This document shows positions 13,808 to 16,265 of a stretch of DNA of 16,265 nucleotides, piece after piece. Positions within the stretch are counted from its first letter, which is position 1, and each line of letters begins with the position of its first letter. Source of the DNA: Anaerolinea thermophila (GTDB lineage: Bacteria > Chloroflexota > Anaerolineae > Anaerolineales > Villigracilaceae); the NCBI GenBank assembly GCA_020722305.1, contig DYLB01000030.1, forward strand, positions 1 to 16,265. The letters run 5' to 3'. The position numbers were made by a program, and so were the translations under genes. Below the pieces are notes generated by a model. That model had not been told where the DNA came from, made no database searches, and saw only the letters and a list, made by a program, of their open reading frames with translations.

Positions 13808-16090
13808 TTACATCCCCGTATCGCCGGAAATCAACCAGGCAAAGGTTTCCATGATGGACGTAAAGACTGCCGACTCGGCCGATTTATCGAACTCTGGCGG
13901 AGGGGTCTGATACGCGCCGGGGTTGGTGGAATGGAGGACAAAGTCCATCGTCACGCAAATGTCCCCGCGCTCGGCAGAGTAACTGACCCATTCATGAAAT
14001 TGACCGGCGCCCCCATCGCCGCCGGTCTGTTTCACAAAGTTGATCCCGTTGAAAGTCACCGGCTCAGGTTCGGTAACGCCGCCCAGGGCGCTCTCACAGG
14101 CGCTGACGTTCTCCTTGACCGAGACTTCCAACCACTTTTCGACCAGGTTCGTGCCTTCCACGAACGGGAGGCCAATCCGGCTGCCGCCCAACTGACCTTC
14201 GGGCGGGTAGTTGAACTGGAAGGTATTGGCGCTGTCCTTGTAGGTCTTCCAGCTCGTCCCGCCGGTGACCTTGATCTCGACCCACCAGGGCTTGTCGGCG
14301 TTGGTTCCCAGGCCGAAGTGTGCGCCGCTCTCGTTCGCCAGCATCCAGTTGCCGCGGTACGTCCCGTTGGCGCTTGGGGCGGTCAGGGCGATGGACAGGT
14401 CCACCGTCTGGCCGGGCTTGACCTGGGCCGAGAGCGTCGCCGACCCCGCCCCGTTCATCTGGTCGCCGCTTTCGAAGACCAGGGCATACTTCGTCGTCCA
14501 GGTGCAAGTCCCCGCATTCTGGACGCGCCAGGTCTTGGTGAACGTCTTTCCGGCGGTGATCACGGTCCCGTCCGGGACGTTGACGTCGGCGATGAATTTG
14601 ACTTTGTTCGTGCAGGCGCTCGGATCAGTGGTGGCGGTCGGCGTCGGCGTGTTGGATGGGGTGGGGGTCGGGCCGGTAGGCGTCGCCGAAGGCGTAGCCG
14701 TCGGTCCGCCCGAAACCTTGATCTCGACCCACCAGGGCTTGTCGGCATTCGTCCCCAGGCCGAAGCGTGTGCCGCCTTCGTTCGCCAGCTTCCAGTTGCC
14801 GCGGTAGGTGCCGTTGGCGTTCGGGGCGGTCAGGTCAACCGAAAGGTCCACCGACTGTCCCGGCTTGACCTGGCTGGTCAAAGCGACCGAAGCTGGGCCG
14901 CCCATCTGCTCGCCGCTGTCGAAGATCAGGGAATAGCTCGTGGTCCAGGTGCAGGTGCCGATGTTCTTGAGCCGCCAGGTCTTTTTGAAGGCCTTGCCGG
15001 GCGTCATCACCGTCCCATCGGGGACATTGACATCCGCGATGAACTGGACCTTGTTGGTGCAGGCTCCGGGGGCGGGGGTATTGGTCGGCGTGGGGGTTGG
15101 GCCGGTGGGCGTGGCCGAGGGGGTCACGGTCGGGCCGGTCCCGACGCCGCGCACGATCTTCGAACCGCCCCAGACCGCCCGGTCGCCGGTGGGGCTGCCG
15201 TAGGCATCCACCCGCAGGAAGAACTTGACGTCCTGCCCGGCCAACGAACTCAGGTCGAGGTTGGCGTTGTAATACAGCCCTTCGTATTTCTCGCGGAAGG
15301 CCCAGAAAGTCTTGACCGCGCCGCTGCCGATCTGGTAATCCAGCCGGAAATTGACGTAACAGGAGCTGGCGTTGTATTCGCAATGCACCAGGCTCTGGAA
15401 GCGGTCGCCCTTCTCCACCCTGAAGGCCGGATACTCGCCCCGGACGTAACCGTTGGTCACGTTCTGCGGGCCAACCACCAGCCCGGCCTCCGAGTTTTCC
15501 TGGCCATTTTCACGCTTGGGCTTGTCCTTTTTGACGGCGAAACCGTTGGCGTCGCCCTCGGTGCCGGGGAAGGTCAGGTTCCCGGCTCCGCTCGACCACT
15601 TGGCATCCCCGGCAGTGGCGACGAAATCGAGCACGACGTTCTTGGGTTCGACCACGTTGATCTCGACCCAGAACGAGGCGTTGGCCTTCGACCCGATCCC
15701 GAACAGCACGCCGTTTGCGTTGCGCAGCCGCCAGTAGCCGATGAGTTTGCCGTTCTTGGACGGAGCGGTCATGTCCACGGTCAAGTCCACAGTTTGGCCG
15801 GGTGCGATGCTGGAGGTCAATTGGACCACCGCCGGGGCGCCCATCTGCTCACCCTTGTCGAAGACCAGGGCATAGCTGGTAGTCCAGGTGCAGGTGCCGA
15901 CGTTCTTGAGCCGCCAGGTCTTGGTAAAGGTCGTCCCGGGCGCGAAAACCGTCCCGTCCGGGATGGTCACGTCCGCCACGAACTGGGCTGCGTCACAGTA
16001 AGCGGCTGCGGCCCTGCCCGGCGTAAAGGCAAATGACGACAGCAATACGAGTAAAACGGCAATGTTAATAAAGATATTTTTTCGACGCAT
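13808..16090 (-). CDS. Secreted protein with three NBR1-type FW (four-tryptophan) domains
   Basis: This 760-aa exported protein starts with a signal peptide (MRRKNIFINIAVLLVLLSSF, likely cleaved near GRAAAA/Y). Three FW/NBR1-like Ig-type domains follow at about 32-146, 344-460 and 493-609. Each has the four diagnostic tryptophans (domain 1: W59, W69, W120, W141) and a conserved Cys pair (C32/C67, C344/C380, C493/C529) that could form a disulfide. Between domains 1 and 2 lies a beta-rich module (about 150-315) with an apparent ligand-binding-like fold that I cannot name. Domains 2 and 3 are preceded by Thr/Pro linkers (TPSATPTGPTPTP). A further C-terminal domain (about 613-752) begins DSANTFQFNYPPEGQ. 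FW domains in bacteria are found in secreted proteins of several phyla; their ligands are mostly unknown. The ATG at 16088-16090 follows AAGGAG by 6 nt. The frame continues upstream into a repeat and is not coding there. Confidence 0.9.
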   Translation of the reverse strand: MRRKNIFINIAVLLVLLSSFAFTPGRAAAAYCDAAQFVADVTIPDGTVFAPGTTFTKTWRLKNVGTCTWTTSYALVFDKGEQMGAPAVVQLTSSIAPGQTVDLTVDMTAPSKNGKLIGYWRLRNANGVLFGIGSKANASFWVEINVVEPKNVVLDFVATAGDAKWSSGAGNLTFPGTEGDANGFAVKKDKPKRENGQENSEAGLVVGPQNVTNGYVRGEYPAFRVEKGDRFQSLVHCEYNASSCYVNFRLDYQIGSGAVKTFWAFREKYEGLYYNANLDLSSLAGQDVKFFLRVDAYGSPTGDRAVWGGSKIVRGVGTGPTVTPSATPTGPTPTPTNTPAPGACTNKVQFIADVNVPDGTVMTPGKAFKKTWRLKNIGTCTWTTSYSLIFDSGEQMGGPASVALTSQVKPGQSVDLSVDLTAPNANGTYRGNWKLANEGGTRFGLGTNADKPWWVEIKVSGGPTATPSATPTGPTPTPSNTPTPTATTDPSACTNKVKFIADVNVPDGTVITAGKTFTKTWRVQNAGTCTWTTKYALVFESGDQMNGAGSATLSAQVKPGQTVDLSIALTAPSANGTYRGNWMLANESGAHFGLGTNADKPWWVEIKVTGGTSWKTYKDSANTFQFNYPPEGQLGGSRIGLPFVEGTNLVEKWLEVSVKENVSACESALGGVTEPEPVTFNGINFVKQTGGDGGAGQFHEWVSYSAERGDICVTMDFVLHSTNPGAYQTPPPEFDKSAESAVFTSIMETFAWLISGDTGM
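14264..15142 (-). repeat. Internal duplication of linker plus FW domain within the FW-protein gene
   Basis: Two in-frame units of about 430-450 nt, 14711-15142 and 14264-14710, each hold a Thr/Pro linker and one FW domain. They are highly similar in protein (IADVNVPDGTV, GLGTNADKPWWVEIKV) and over long runs of DNA. The third domain, at 15653-15997, is clearly more diverged. This points to a recent tandem duplication of the second domain. Confidence 0.75.
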
Positions 16091-16112
16091 GGTAAACTCC
16101 TTCTCCATTTCG

Positions 16113-16140
16113 AATATATGGATATAACGGTTTTGCCCAA
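16113..16140 (-). promoter_or_regulatory. Possible promoter of the FW-domain gene (TTGGGC-N16-TATATT)
   Basis: On the minus strand TTGGGC (16135-16140) and TATATT (16113-16118) are 16 nt apart, a short way upstream of the ribosome site and ATG. A second TTGACA lies further up near 16165 without a matching -10. The assignment is only moderately supported. Confidence 0.4.
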
Positions 16141-16192
16141 ATGAGTGTTCCACTTTCTGCACACTGTCAAATAACTCCTTACCAATCGTAGC

Positions 16193-16231
16193 GCGGAATT
16201 CTTGCCCTGAGCCTGTCGAAGGGCATTCCGC
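16193..16231. repeat. Palindromic REP-like element upstream of the FW-domain gene
   Basis: GCGGAAT (16193-16199) and ATTCCGC (16225-16231) enclose GCCCT/AGGGC arms and the core CCCTGAGCCTGTCGAAGGG. The core is the same word family as the one in the sigma factor leader. Translated by chance it gives the peptide PSTGSGQ. It is a dispersed intergenic element rather than coding sequence. Confidence 0.65.
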
Positions 16232-16265
16232 AACCAAAGGCGATATCACTATCGCGCAAAAAAAA

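Noticed and set aside
13535..16036. A long open frame on the + strand opposite the FW-domain and regulator genes (833 codons)
   Set aside because: It is antisense to two recognisable genes. It has no domain and is Gly/Arg/Val-rich, as expected from a GC-biased complementary frame.
16091..16249. A 53-residue N-terminal extension of the FW-domain protein containing PSTGSGQ
   Set aside because: It is the translation of a REP-like palindrome and promoter region. A signal peptide and AAGGAG mark the real start at 16090.
16240..16265. CGATA/TATCG hairpin next to a run of A at the right edge
   Set aside because: For a terminator the T-run would have to follow the hairpin; on the minus strand it precedes it, and the window ends here.

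Overview
The window is GC-rich (roughly 60%), compact, and reads as a chromosomal segment of a bacterium. The best guess is a member of the Chloroflexota, class Anaerolineae. That assignment is an inference from three things: a secreted protein with tandem four-tryptophan (NBR1-type FW) domains joined by Thr/Pro linkers, a TolB-like propeller lipoprotein next to an ECF sigma factor, and the style of the intergenic repeats. No rRNA or other taxonomic marker beyond rnpB is present. I see no phage, transposase, CRISPR or tRNA.

Left third, housekeeping (1-4349). recJ (single-strand exonuclease) is on the + strand. It is followed by a short repeat-rich spacer and then a minus-strand phosphate pair: a DUF47/PhoU-like regulator and a PiT transporter, 5 nt apart. 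Upstream of that pair, on the same strand, lies the RNase P RNA gene rnpB (3758-4203). Its P1 helix closes exactly at the ends given, and its promoter is near-consensus (TTGACG-N17-TATGAT). A second near-consensus promoter (TTGACA-N17-TAAAAT) points the other way and drives the next block.

Middle, + strand operon (4350-9056). The order is coaE (dephospho-CoA kinase with an extra C-terminal GNAT-like domain), cdaA (diadenylate cyclase), cdaR (YbbR-repeat partner of CdaA) and der (double-GTPase ribosome assembly factor). Gaps are 74, 3 and 16 nt, so the block probably forms one transcript. It joins CoA synthesis, c-di-AMP signalling and ribosome biogenesis. It ends at a GC-rich hairpin (9116-9155) shared with the convergent genes.

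Right half, minus-strand surface and signalling block (9181-16090). In transcription order it holds a secreted triple-FW-domain protein, an OmpR-type response regulator, a small two-TM histidine kinase, a structured 184-nt spacer, an ECF-type sigma factor, a lipoprotein with an apparent LolA/RseB-like region followed by a PD40/TolB propeller, and a conserved-looking 66-aa orphan with a very good ribosome binding site. No classical anti-sigma factor is present. The lipoprotein sits 13 nt downstream of the sigma gene and is the obvious candidate partner. Related REP-like motifs (core CCTTCGRCARGCTCAGG) lie in the sigma leader and upstream of the FW gene.

The items most worth a second look are the CoaE-GNAT fusion, the sigma factor/propeller-lipoprotein pair with its structured leader, the recently duplicated FW-domain protein linked to a sensor-poor two-component system, and the 66-aa orphan.
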